Source of the DNA: CAZDCD01 sp964503885
GTDB lineage: Bacteria > Bacteroidota > Bacteroidia > Bacteroidales > UBA10428
Assembly (NCBI GenBank): GCA_964503885.1
Contig: CAZDCD010000001.1
Coordinates: 62,001 to 126,000 of the forward strand
DNA length: 64,000 nucleotides
Direction: 5' to 3'
Shown: piece after piece, positions 28,631-37,732 of the stretch
Layout of the letters: the number at the start of each line of letters is the position of its first letter
Numbering within the stretch: position 1 is the first letter of the stretch
Notes under the pieces: model-generated
Databases searched by the model: none
The model's input: the letters and a program-made list of their open reading frames with translations, nothing else
Told to the model about the DNA's origin: nothing
Position numbers and translations under genes: made by a program

Positions 28631-30886
28631 ATGAACACAACAGACTCAAAGCTAACCTTTAAAGAAAAAATAGGGTATGGATTTGGAGATTTAGCATCGG
28701 TGCTGTACTGGCAAACATTTATGTTATACTTTACTTATTTTTATACCGACATATTTCTCATACCTGCTTCCATAGCTGCCACTATGTTCCTGATTAGCCG
28801 CATTTGGGATGGTGTGAACGATCCTTTGATGGGTATTATCGCCGACCGGACAAATACCAGATGGGGAAAATTCCGTCCTTATCTTCTTTGGATGTGTATA
28901 CCATTTGCTCTGGCGGGTGTGCTGGTTTTCACAGTTCCAAATTTTGGAATGACCGGGAAAATAATCTGGGCCTATTCAACATTCATTTTAATTATGATGT
29001 TGTATACGGCAATAAATATTCCGTATACTTCTTTGTTGGGTGTTATTTCAGCCGACTCAAATGAAAGAACATCTGTTTCATCTTTCAAATTTTTATTTGC
29101 ATTTTCTGCCGGTATCATTATTTCGGCTACTTTACTTCCCATGACTAAGAGTCTCGGAAAGAGCAATGAATCTATTATTAAAGCAACGATTAAAAATCAC
29201 ACAGTATCTTTTGGTGAAATTGAGAACGGGAATGTCAGGATAATTCTGTCTGCAGAGGATTCTGACGGATTAGTCGGGAAAATGGATTTCGCATTCAGGG
29301 TTGTTCCTGTGGAAAGCAATATGCCCATTATCATTTCTCCCCTAAAGGATATTACTCTTGAAAAAGGATTTCATACTCATGAAATAGATATTGCCAATGT
29401 ATTTAAAGGAAATGAGCAGGCGCCTTTTGAATACAAGGTTACAAATAAAAATGAAGATGTAGTGGAAGTTGAACTCAAAGATAAAAAATTACTGGTTAAA
29501 GAAAAGGGCATAGGAAATGCCAAATTATTTTTAACAGCTAAGGACAGAAAATGGGGAGATAAGACCCTGAGCTTTTATATTAATGTTAATGAGCCAGGTA
29601 ACCATAATCCATGTATACTTGATTCTACCGGCTTTTTTAAACTAAATAGCGGTTTTGGAAAACTAACAATTGATCTGTCCGAACTGATCGGAGATCCTGA
29701 TGGTGATGCTTTGACTTATAGTGCGGAGAGCGACAATGAGAATGTATTGTCTCCTGCAATTACCGGCAATAAACTGTCCTTTCTTGAAGGCAAAGCTGGT
29801 TTTGCAAATGTTTGTGTTATAGCAAGAGATGGCAAAGGAGGCCAGCTCATGCGTCATCTGAAGTTTTTGATCTCCGTACCAGGAAACAATCCTCCTTATG
29901 TCAATAATTCAGTAGATAATATTGTTGAGACTACCGGATTCGGATCTTACAACATGGATGCTTCAGAACTGTTTATTGATCCTGAGGGTAAATCCCTTTC
30001 ATATAAAATTGAGGTTATTAATGAAGCCAGAGGTTGGCAGCGATCCTTTATTATCTTTGGGATAGCGGCTGTTTTGTTCTTTCTTATAGCCTTTAAGTCG
30101 ACCCGTGAGAGGGTGCAACCTCCGAAATCACAACAATCTTCCATAAGAAATGATATTTATAATCTGGTTACAAACAAACCCTGGTTGATTCTTCTGGCAA
30201 CCACCATTACGTTCATCCTCTTTGTTGCGGTTCGCAGCAGTGTTACGGTTCATTATTTTAAATATGTGATAAGAAACCAGGAACTCCGATTGCCGTTCCT
30301 GGGTGAAAGAACATATGATTTTGTAGCATTGGCATCAGCTTACAATACCATTGGCCAGATTTCATCTTTTCTCGGAGTGGTTTTGGTAGCCTGGTTTGCA
30401 AAAATTATCGGCAAGAAGAAAGCGTTTGTCACATTGTTTATTGTCGCCATTTTAAGTACTGGTATTTTATACTTTTTAACAGCTAAACAATTGGGTCTTA
30501 TATTCTTCTTTCAGATCACCGGCTCGATGACCGGAGGACCTCTTAGTGTGCTGATATGGGCGATGTATGCCGATACGGCAGATTACGGTGAGTGGAAACG
30601 AGGGACTAGGTCAACCGGATTGATTTTTTCAGCCTCCACCATGTCACAAAAATTTGGTTGGGCTTTTGGTGCATTTCTAGCCTTAAATTTAATGTCACAG
30701 TTGGGATTTCAGCCCAATGAAGCACAATCTCCTGAAAGTTTAAAAGGGCTTTTATTGCTCTTCAGTCTGATTCCTGCAGGATTAGGTGTTTTATCCATTC
30801 TCCTCTCACTGATCTATCCTTTGAATGATAAAAGAGTTCAGGAAATTCAGGTCGAACTTATCGATAGAAGGAAAAAAAATGGTTAG
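28631..30886 (+). CDS. GPH-family sugar:cation symporter with three Ig/cadherin-like repeats inserted in a periplasmic loop
   Basis: The protein has 751 residues against ~460 usual for this family. The transporter part is canonical: DGVNDPLMGIIADRTNTRWG (60-79) carries the cation-site aspartates and loop 2/3 motif, and ADTADYGEWKRGTRSTG (647-663) is the loop 10/11 motif. Residues 181-465 are foreign: three units of exactly 95 residues with cadherin-like words (GDPDGDALTYS, LTAKDRKWGD). They sit after TM5 (ends near LPMTKSLGKS) and before TM6 (GWQRSFIIFGIAAVLFFL), a loop that topology puts in the periplasm. Removing them joins SLGKSNE to ARGWQRS, a normal GPH sequence. The gene is first in an operon with GH94 and GH130 phosphorylases, so it probably imports beta-linked oligosaccharides. 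The role of the insert is unknown. Confidence 0.93.
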   Translation: MNTTDSKLTFKEKIGYGFGDLASVLYWQTFMLYFTYFYTDIFLIPASIAATMFLISRIWDGVNDPLMGIIADRTNTRWGKFRPYLLWMCIPFALAGVLVFTVPNFGMTGKIIWAYSTFILIMMLYTAINIPYTSLLGVISADSNERTSVSSFKFLFAFSAGIIISATLLPMTKSLGKSNESIIKATIKNHTVSFGEIENGNVRIILSAEDSDGLVGKMDFAFRVVPVESNMPIIISPLKDITLEKGFHTHEIDIANVFKGNEQAPFEYKVTNKNEDVVEVELKDKKLLVKEKGIGNAKLFLTAKDRKWGDKTLSFYINVNEPGNHNPCILDSTGFFKLNSGFGKLTIDLSELIGDPDGDALTYSAESDNENVLSPAITGNKLSFLEGKAGFANVCVIARDGKGGQLMRHLKFLISVPGNNPPYVNNSVDNIVETTGFGSYNMDASELFIDPEGKSLSYKIEVINEARGWQRSFIIFGIAAVLFFLIAFKSTRERVQPPKSQQSSIRNDIYNLVTNKPWLILLATTITFILFVAVRSSVTVHYFKYVIRNQELRLPFLGERTYDFVALASAYNTIGQISSFLGVVLVAWFAKIIGKKKAFVTLFIVAILSTGILYFLTAKQLGLIFFFQITGSMTGGPLSVLIWAMYADTADYGEWKRGTRSTGLIFSASTMSQKFGWAFGAFLALNLMSQLGFQPNEAQSPESLKGLLLLFSLIPAGLGVLSILLSLIYPLNDKRVQEIQVELIDRRKKNG
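29171..30025 (+). repeat. Three tandem 95-codon repeats inside the GPH transporter gene
   Basis: Units are 29171-29455, 29456-29740 and 29741-30025, each 285 nt with no length change. Each unit ends in Asn-Glu; the same Asn-Glu (AATGAA, 29165-29170) stands just before unit 1 and ends unit 3 (30020-30025). GF occurs at residues 246, 341 and 436; Glu16, Gly20, Ala28 and Asp30 of each unit align. DNA identity between units is low, so the duplication is old. Confidence 0.92.
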
Positions 30887-30912
30887 GCTGGCTCTGACAA
30901 ATAATTCAAATT

Positions 30913-33291
30913 ATGGAATTCGGCTATTTTGATGACGGGAACAGGGAGTATGTAATCACCAATCCTGATACCCCCGAACCATGGAGTAATTACCTGGGAT
31001 CTACTGAATACGGAGCGATAATTACCAATAATGCCGGCGGCTATAGCTTTTACAAATCGGCTGCAGAGGGAAGGTTTTTGCGGTACAGAACTAATGCGGT
31101 CCCGGTGGATCAGCCGGGACGTTACATCTATATCCGGGACATGGAAAGCAGCGATTACTGGTCGGCATCCTGGCAACCTGTTGGTAAACCCCTGGATGGT
31201 TACAAATCAGAATGCAGGCATGGCACGGCCTATACAAAAATAACATCGGAATATGCAGACATTCGCTCTGAAACCACTTATTTTGTGCCCCTGGGAAAAC
31301 TTTTCGAGTGCTGGCATTGTAAAATTACAAATACCGATACCCTGAAGCGCTCGCTACGCCTGTTTACTTTTGTGGAATATACCGGGCACTGGCAGCTATA
31401 CCAGGATCTGATCAATCTTCAGTATTCACAGTATATCCTTACCATGGATGTTGTTGATGGTATCATTGATCATGGTACCAATGTATTCCTCGACGAAAAA
31501 AACGACGGACAGGCCAGGCATTCGTTCATCGGAATTGCCGGAGCAAGGATATCCGGTTTTGATACCGACCGAAAGCGTTTTATCGGCTATCACCGAAGCT
31601 ATTCCAATCCGGAGGTGGTGGAAAAAGGGGAATGCACCAACTCGATAGCCCTTGGGGACAACGGATGCGGCACCTTACAGACCGATATTGAACTGGCTCC
31701 GGGTGAATCGAAAGAATTTGTTGTGGTAATGGGTATCGGTAAGGCAGCTAGTGAAGGCAAACAGGCAGTTGCCTTTTGCAGCGGGCTGCAACGCGTAAGA
31801 GAAGAGTCTGAAAAAGTAAAAAAATACTGGCACAGCAGACTGAACAATATGACCGTGAATTCGCCCGATGCCATGTTTAACAGCATGATGAATATGTGGA
31901 GTCCGTATAACTGCCTCCTGACCTATGCCTGGTCGAGAGCGGCAAGCCTTGTCTATGCAGGCGAAAGAGACGGGCTCGGATACAGGGATTCGGTGCAGGA
32001 TCTTCTCGGGGTGCTGCACACCATACCTGAGGAAGCAGGAAAACGACTTGAACTGCTTATAACCGGACAGGTATCAACGGGCGGAGCTATGCCGGTGGTA
32101 AGGCAATTTTCCCACAATCCGGGAAGCGAGAAAACTCCGAAAGAAGAAGAATACCGCTCCGATGACTGCATGTGGCTGTTTAACACAATTCCGGCCTATG
32201 TGAAAGAGACAGGAGATATTTCTTTCTTCGCAAAAATAGTGCCGTATGCCGATACCGGTAAAGACTCTGTGCTGAACCATATGAAAAGGGCTATCGAATT
32301 CAGTCTGAACAGATCGGGAAAACACGGGCTGCCATGCGGACTCCTGGCCGACTGGAATGATTGCCTTATGCTCGGGCAACACGGAGAATCGGTATTTGTA
32401 GCATTCCAGCTCAGGTATGCATTGAACGTATATAAAGAAATTTGTGAACAGCTGGGTGAAATGCAGCAAGCAGGCTGGGCAGAGACGGAAATGAAGAAGC
32501 TCGACGAAAATATCGGAAGGCATGCCTGGGACGGCAAGTATTACCTGAGGGCTTACGGGGATGACGGGTTAAAATACGGGACACAGCTTGATGACGAAGG
32601 CTCAATTTGGTTAAATCCACAGACATGGGCTGTATACAGCGGGCATGCACAGGGAGACAAAGCGGTTGAAATATTGGATATAGTATATAAAAGGCTTGCC
32701 ACAGAATACGGATTGATGATCTGTGATCCTCCATATGAAAAGGCTGATGTTAACGTTATTAAAGCAACATTGTTTGATAAGGGGATGAAAGAGAACGGCG
32801 CAATTTTCTGCCATACCCAGGGTTGGGCGATCATAGCAGAGGCGCTTACGGGAAATGGTAACCGTGCATTTGCCTATTTTAATGCATACATGCCGGCAGC
32901 ATTTAATGATAGAGCAGAAGTCAGGGAAATAGAGCCATATGTTTACAGCCAGTCTATTCACAGCAGGTACAGTCCGAGGTTCGGAACATCCCGTCTGCCA
33001 TGGCTGAGCGGCGCTGCAACCTGGGCTTACTATGCGGCTACACAATATATTCTCGGCATACAGCCTGATTATGAAGGGATTCGTATTGATCCGTGCATTC
33101 CTGAGAACTGGGATAAAATTTCAATTACCCGGGTTTTCAGGAAAAAAGTGTTGAATGTTGAGATTCATAATGCAGGAAAATCCCAGAAAGGAGTCAAAAA
33201 CATTGTTGTCAACAATCAGGAAATACCGGGAAATTATATTCCTGTTTCCATCCTGACGGAAGTAAACTCAGTTCAGGTATATATGAAATAA
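30913..33291 (+). CDS. GH94-family glycoside phosphorylase (cellobiose/chitobiose phosphorylase-like)
   Basis: The protein has 792 residues and no signal peptide, so it is cytoplasmic. The start MEFGYFDDGNREYVITNPDTP is typical of GH94. The (alpha/alpha)6 domain has YRSDDCMWL with the Asp417-Asp418 pair at the general-acid position, GLLADWNDCL, and NDRAEVREIEPYVYSQ, with WLSGAATWAYY near the end. GH94 enzymes split beta-linked di- or oligosaccharides with phosphate to a sugar-1-phosphate. Exact specificity (cellobiose, cellodextrin, laminaribiose or chitobiose type) cannot be told by eye. It starts 26 nt after the transporter gene and 26 nt before the GH130 gene, forming one operon. Confidence 0.93.
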   Translation: MEFGYFDDGNREYVITNPDTPEPWSNYLGSTEYGAIITNNAGGYSFYKSAAEGRFLRYRTNAVPVDQPGRYIYIRDMESSDYWSASWQPVGKPLDGYKSECRHGTAYTKITSEYADIRSETTYFVPLGKLFECWHCKITNTDTLKRSLRLFTFVEYTGHWQLYQDLINLQYSQYILTMDVVDGIIDHGTNVFLDEKNDGQARHSFIGIAGARISGFDTDRKRFIGYHRSYSNPEVVEKGECTNSIALGDNGCGTLQTDIELAPGESKEFVVVMGIGKAASEGKQAVAFCSGLQRVREESEKVKKYWHSRLNNMTVNSPDAMFNSMMNMWSPYNCLLTYAWSRAASLVYAGERDGLGYRDSVQDLLGVLHTIPEEAGKRLELLITGQVSTGGAMPVVRQFSHNPGSEKTPKEEEYRSDDCMWLFNTIPAYVKETGDISFFAKIVPYADTGKDSVLNHMKRAIEFSLNRSGKHGLPCGLLADWNDCLMLGQHGESVFVAFQLRYALNVYKEICEQLGEMQQAGWAETEMKKLDENIGRHAWDGKYYLRAYGDDGLKYGTQLDDEGSIWLNPQTWAVYSGHAQGDKAVEILDIVYKRLATEYGLMICDPPYEKADVNVIKATLFDKGMKENGAIFCHTQGWAIIAEALTGNGNRAFAYFNAYMPAAFNDRAEVREIEPYVYSQSIHSRYSPRFGTSRLPWLSGAATWAYYAATQYILGIQPDYEGIRIDPCIPENWDKISITRVFRKKVLNVEIHNAGKSQKGVKNIVVNNQEIPGNYIPVSILTEVNSVQVYMK

Positions 33292-33317
33292 TTAAACGTA
33301 TAAATATATAGTCTGTC

Positions 33318-34313
33318 ATGAAAAAAACGATTGTCGGAAACGCAATGCCTAACTTACCCTGGGAAGATAAACCTTCGGGATATGACCCGCCCGTATGGAG
33401 ATACAGCAGGAACCCGGTTATCGGCTGGAATCCGACGCGTTCTACAGCCAGAATATACAACAGCGCTGTTTTACCCCATAACGGCAAATTTATCGGAGTG
33501 TTCAGGGCCGATCATAAAAACGGTCGTGCAAACCTGCACTTCGGACGAAGCAGAAACGGGTACGATTTTACGATCGACGATAACGTAATTCCCTGGCAGG
33601 ATGAGAAGGGTAAACCTTTCCCGGTTAGCTATGCGTATGATCCCAGATTCCTGAAATTCGACGATACGTTTTATGTGGTATGGTGCGATGATATGCACGG
33701 AGCCTCTATAGGCATGGGGTATACGCGCAATCTTAAAACATGGATCCGGCTGCCGAATCCGATGATGCCCTTTAACAGGAACGGAGTGCTGTTCCCGAGA
33801 AAGATCAACGGGATGTATAAAATGTTGAGTCGTCCGAGCGACAGCGGCCACACCCCTTTCGGGGATATCTTCATTAGCGAGAGCCCTGATCTTATTTACT
33901 GGGGCAACCACAAATTTGTTATGGGCAAGGGTGGCAAAGGCTGGTGGCAGGGTACAAAGATCGGTGCCGGACCGGTACCGATAGAAACCACTGAAGGATG
34001 GCTGCTTTTTTACCACGGTGTTTCAACCACATGTAACGGCTTTGTATACAGTTTCGGAGCAGCAATACTTGATATAGAAGAACCCAGTATTGTAAAATAC
34101 CGCTGTGGAGACTACCTCCTGACCCCTGAAAAACTGTATGAATTATCCGGTTTTGTTCCTAATGTGACTTTTCCATGCCAGAACCTGTATGATTCAGACA
34201 CCGGAAGGATAGCCATTTATTACGGTGCCGCAGATACTTATACTGCACTGGCTTTTTGTCATGTGGACGAGATAATAGAACACATTAAAAAATATCACGA
34301 AGATATACCCTGA
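33318..34313 (+). CDS. GH130-family beta-mannoside phosphorylase
   Basis: The protein has 331 residues and is cytoplasmic. The five-bladed-propeller family is shown by YAYDPRFL (Asp108 at the proton-donor position), NRNGVLFPRKING, LSRPSDSGHTPFGDIF, TKIGAGPVPIETTEGWLLFYHG and TGRIAIYYGAADT. These words fit the beta-1,4-mannooligosaccharide or mannosyl-GlcNAc phosphorylase branch rather than the mannosyl-glucose branch. It would release mannose-1-phosphate from a beta-mannoside. With GH94 and the GPH symporter it makes an energy-saving intracellular route for beta-linked, possibly mannose-containing oligosaccharides. A hairpin terminator follows 7 nt after the stop. Confidence 0.93.
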   Translation: MKKTIVGNAMPNLPWEDKPSGYDPPVWRYSRNPVIGWNPTRSTARIYNSAVLPHNGKFIGVFRADHKNGRANLHFGRSRNGYDFTIDDNVIPWQDEKGKPFPVSYAYDPRFLKFDDTFYVVWCDDMHGASIGMGYTRNLKTWIRLPNPMMPFNRNGVLFPRKINGMYKMLSRPSDSGHTPFGDIFISESPDLIYWGNHKFVMGKGGKGWWQGTKIGAGPVPIETTEGWLLFYHGVSTTCNGFVYSFGAAILDIEEPSIVKYRCGDYLLTPEKLYELSGFVPNVTFPCQNLYDSDTGRIAIYYGAADTYTALAFCHVDEIIEHIKKYHEDIP

Positions 34314-34319
34314 TAAAAA

Positions 34320-34350
34320 AAAGGCCTTCGAAAAATCTCCGAAAGCCTTT
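34320..34350. terminator. Bidirectional terminator between convergent genes
   Basis: An 11-bp stem with one mismatch and a 9-nt loop. Eight A on the left give a U run for minus-strand transcripts of the type IX cargo gene, and TTTATTATT on the right serves the GH130 operon. Confidence 0.82.
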
Positions 34351-34402
34351 ATTATTCTTCATTCCGGCAAGAACCATACGTTCCGGAATCACCATAATCA
34401 GC

Positions 34403-35482
34403 CTATTCTTTGGTAATTTTATAAACTGAGTTATTGATTTTCAGTAAATAGATACCCTTCTGCAGGGAACTTAAATCAATCGTACCGTTTTCGATCTTCT
34501 GTTTGCTCACCAGTCTTCCGGTAAGATCTGCAACACTGACCGTTTGGCCTTCCAAAATTTTCCCCTCGATGAAAACAATATCTCTGAATGGATTTGGAAA
34601 AACTTTAATCACATCAGCATTGTATTGTTCAATTGCTGTGGGCTGAGTAACGGTTAACGTTCCAACCACAGGATTATATTCGTACTTGTTATCACTGCCT
34701 CCGTAGGGAACAATATCATACGTGCCTGGTGTGGATGATGTATCTGCATCACAAATTATGGATGGAGCCTGGTCAAGAACTGATTCATCGTCACCATCCA
34801 CAAAACCACTGTATGTATAACTAAATTCCGGATTTTCCTGATGCTGAGGACGTGAAACATCAACTGCCGTAACTGTCAGCACGGGTTTTTGCAAATGTAG
34901 CCTGGGAGCAGTACCGTAAGTATAATATATAGAAGGAACTTCAACAACCTCATCTTCAATCCGAAATGCATACGTCTGATCATATTTCGCATTCGGTGAA
35001 GGTTTAATGCAAAACTCGTATTCTTTTCTCTGGTCTTGTGAAAGGTTGACCGTAAAACCACCAGATTGGGTACGCACAATTCCTGGTTGGGTTACACAAC
35101 TGCCGTTTTTTTTGCTCAGTCGTTCACCCGTTGTGGGAGCTCCATTAGTGAGGTTCGTTGAGGAGGCGAACACAAATGCATTATCAAGGTCATCGGTTAC
35201 CTGATGCCAGACGGTATCTGCAAAACTGGCATAATAAAGGTATCCGACAAGGCTTGTATCCGACGCACTTGTGTGATAAATTTCCATACGCAAACGAATG
35301 TTGCTTTCATTCGATTGAATAACCGAATCGTTCTCAGATGCTTTCCATGTAGCTGTAACTTCAGTGCCGTTATCATTACGCCACCGGTAGTTTCCGTGTG
35401 AAGGTGAAAAAACAATCAAAGCAAATAGTTCGCTAACAGTAAAGAATAGCAGTAACGGGCTAATGAGTAAAACTTTTTTCAT
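34403..35482 (-). CDS. Secreted protein with MBG-like domain and type IX secretion sorting domain
   Basis: The 359-residue protein has an N-terminal signal (LLISPLLLFFTVSELFAL). The last ~75 residues are a type IX C-terminal sorting domain: VFPNPFRDIVFIEG, VSVADLTGRLV and LQKGIYLLKI. Residues ~205-285 resemble an MBG-type Ig-like domain (ENPEFSYTYSGFVDGDD, PGTYDIVPYGG). The middle is beta-rich and not recognised. It should cross the outer membrane by the type IX system and be attached to or released from the surface. It follows lnt by 12 nt and may be read with it. Confidence 0.85.
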   Translation of the reverse strand: MKKVLLISPLLLFFTVSELFALIVFSPSHGNYRWRNDNGTEVTATWKASENDSVIQSNESNIRLRMEIYHTSASDTSLVGYLYYASFADTVWHQVTDDLDNAFVFASSTNLTNGAPTTGERLSKKNGSCVTQPGIVRTQSGGFTVNLSQDQRKEYEFCIKPSPNAKYDQTYAFRIEDEVVEVPSIYYTYGTAPRLHLQKPVLTVTAVDVSRPQHQENPEFSYTYSGFVDGDDESVLDQAPSIICDADTSSTPGTYDIVPYGGSDNKYEYNPVVGTLTVTQPTAIEQYNADVIKVFPNPFRDIVFIEGKILEGQTVSVADLTGRLVSKQKIENGTIDLSSLQKGIYLLKINNSVYKITKE

Positions 35483-35494
35483 AATTCATTTTTG

Positions 35495-37012
35495 TTAAGT
35501 TAGAAATTGGTTTAAAAATATAATAGCAATTAAATAAAACGATACAAGAAAAATTAGCCAGTCGCCATAACGGGCATAAAACGATTGATGTTTTGCCGGT
35601 AGAATGGTACCCGAAATAACCGAAGGTTTGTCTCCTTTTTCAGATACCTGAATAATTCCATTTGCATCAATAATTCCGGATATTCCCCTGTTGCAATTAA
35701 TGATCATATCTATTCCGGATTCAACCGTTCGAATACGGTCAGCATAAAAATGGTGTATGTTCATCGTACTACCTTCAAACCAGGAATTATTCGACATTAC
35801 AACAAAAAATTCAGCACCATGTGTGAGTGTTTTACGGAAAGGCATCGGGGCCACCGTTTCATTGCAGATAAGTATGCCTGCATCTCCGGCAGAAGTCTTA
35901 AATACCTTGTGTCTCTTGCCGGCAAGTACGTTAGTATGAGCACTCCTGCTGAAAAAAGGAAGTCTTTTGCCTAAAAAAGGTTTTTCCAGAAAGGATAAAA
36001 GCTGTACTTTATCGTATCGGCTTGTGATAGCTCCATCGGGCCTGATATAATATGCTGAATTGTATATTTTGGCCGTATCTTTCTCCGAAGGGCTGTGTAT
36101 ACCAATAATATGTCCGGCCTGACTTGGCCATGTGATGTTTAAACACTTCGTAATCAAATCGTCGTCCATAGCCAGTTTCCATGGTAATGCCGATTCATTC
36201 CATACAATAAGTTGCGGATCGGATTTTACAGCATGACGGTTCAAGTCAAAAAAAATGGCTGCTAGTGAGTCACCTGTTTCAGGCATCCAGCGTTGCCTGG
36301 CTTCCAGGTTATCGCAAATAAGTGCAACGTGTACAGGTTTTTGGTTCTCGTTATGTTGAAAATTCAACCTGATAAAACCGGCTGTTATCAGGCCAATGTA
36401 AACTAAAAAAGGGCCCCAAAGGATTTTATATTTTTTGTTAATCCATATATAAGCAAACACCATATTGATAACAACAATAATAAAAGTCAATCCCCAAAGC
36501 CCTGTAAAAGATAGTAACTGCAAGGGAATAACCCATTTGGTTTGTGTAAATACCAGCTGATAATTCATCCAGGGCATCCCGGGCATAATCCGGGTTCTTA
36601 CCCAATCAATCAGTATCCATATTGAACCTGCCAGTAATGAATTTATCCACCAGGCATGTTTAGAACTGTCGTTTATTTTAATCAGGGTGAATACTTTGAG
36701 GACCACACCCAATACAATACCAAAATAGAGTGAGCACATTATCCATAATGGTATACCTATATACAAAGATAACCCGCTATATAGCCGCGCTGATGGGATC
36801 ATCCATGAGAAGAGAATTAATCCTGCCGATGTTCCTGCAATAAATCCTTTAAAAAAAACTGCCTTAGGCTTCGAGATTACGGCATAAAACAATGGAATAA
36901 GCATAATCCATGCGAGCCAATGAATTATATAAAGCAAAGACAGCCCAAGCAGAATTCCTGAAATAACAGGTAAAATGATTATTGCCTCAAACTTGGTGTT
37001 GTGAAATAACAT
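35495..37012 (-). CDS. lnt: Apolipoprotein N-acyltransferase
   Basis: The protein has 505 residues. Six or more N-terminal membrane helices span ~10-215, followed by a nitrilase-like periplasmic domain and a last helix (WLIFLVSFYLIAIIFL). The catalytic triad is visible: Glu273 (VWNESALPW), Lys335 (YDKVQLLSFLE) and Cys383 (GILICNETVAP). The residue after the cysteine is Asn rather than the common Tyr. The enzyme adds the third acyl chain to lipoproteins in the inner membrane. The locus to the left encodes many lipoproteins that would be substrates. Confidence 0.92.
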   Translation of the reverse strand: MLFHNTKFEAIIILPVISGILLGLSLLYIIHWLAWIMLIPLFYAVISKPKAVFFKGFIAGTSAGLILFSWMIPSARLYSGLSLYIGIPLWIMCSLYFGIVLGVVLKVFTLIKINDSSKHAWWINSLLAGSIWILIDWVRTRIMPGMPWMNYQLVFTQTKWVIPLQLLSFTGLWGLTFIIVVINMVFAYIWINKKYKILWGPFLVYIGLITAGFIRLNFQHNENQKPVHVALICDNLEARQRWMPETGDSLAAIFFDLNRHAVKSDPQLIVWNESALPWKLAMDDDLITKCLNITWPSQAGHIIGIHSPSEKDTAKIYNSAYYIRPDGAITSRYDKVQLLSFLEKPFLGKRLPFFSRSAHTNVLAGKRHKVFKTSAGDAGILICNETVAPMPFRKTLTHGAEFFVVMSNNSWFEGSTMNIHHFYADRIRTVESGIDMIINCNRGISGIIDANGIIQVSEKGDKPSVISGTILPAKHQSFYARYGDWLIFLVSFYLIAIIFLNQFLT

Positions 37013-37081
37013 TAGAAAGAATCTGGTTAGACAATCCGAAAATATAAAAACTCAATAATTAAAAATATGGATTTTTGACCA

Positions 37082-37098
37082 AATACCTTTAAGGTATT
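37082..37098. promoter_or_regulatory. Inverted repeat upstream of lnt
   Basis: Perfect 8-bp arms AATACCTT and AAGGTATT around one T, 70 bp before the lnt start in the divergent region with the DUF1360 gene. It could be an operator; nothing identifies the regulator. Confidence 0.3.
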
Positions 37099-37265
37099 AT
37101 CAAATGAAGAATAATGATAATAAACAGAAAACACCAAGAAGGAATGGGATACCATAATCAGGGACGAATTTAAATTGTACCGTTAAACTATTATCAATTT
37201 TATTGGTTTAAAAAATGTGATTAAATTTATGCATTATATTTACATCGGTTAAACGTGAATTAATA

Positions 37266-37715
37266 ATGAACAGCCCAAGACAAAACGCCTGGAATTTCGG
37301 ATCACTTTTTGTGTATTTAGGATTGCTAATACTCGTGGGTTTCCTGCTGAAGAAAAAAGGAGTGGATCTAATCAACATTCCGCCCAGGGAGATTATCGTA
37401 ATTATCCTTGCTACATACCGGTTAACACGGATTATTGTTTTTGAGAAGATCCTGAAATTCCTGCGTGATTTTGTCCGGTCAAAACAGAATTTTACAGTTT
37501 TAAATACGGTCAGGTTTATCATCACTTGTCCGTGGTGCGCCGGAGTCTGGGTTGCCATGATAATCGTAGTGATTTATTATTTTGTACCCTACGGTGTTTT
37601 TATAGTATATGTTCTTGCCATCTCCGGAGTTGCTTCATTTATAGTGCTTTTGGCAAACATCACTGGTCTGGTTATCGAGGAAAAGCAATCGCCCAGGAGG
37701 CATAAAGACGACTGA
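37266..37715 (+). CDS. DUF1360 integral membrane protein
   Basis: The protein has 149 residues with about four hydrophobic segments (SLFVYLGLLILVGFLL, VAMIIVVIYYFVPYGVFIVYVLAISG). The family signature is ILATYRLTRIIVFEKI followed by CPWCAGVWVA with its cysteine pair. The role of the family is unknown. The stop lies 17 nt from the stop of the convergent DUF1573 gene. Confidence 0.82.
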   Translation: MNSPRQNAWNFGSLFVYLGLLILVGFLLKKKGVDLINIPPREIIVIILATYRLTRIIVFEKILKFLRDFVRSKQNFTVLNTVRFIITCPWCAGVWVAMIIVVIYYFVPYGVFIVYVLAISGVASFIVLLANITGLVIEEKQSPRRHKDD

Positions 37716-37732
37716 ATTTTATTATGTGCATT

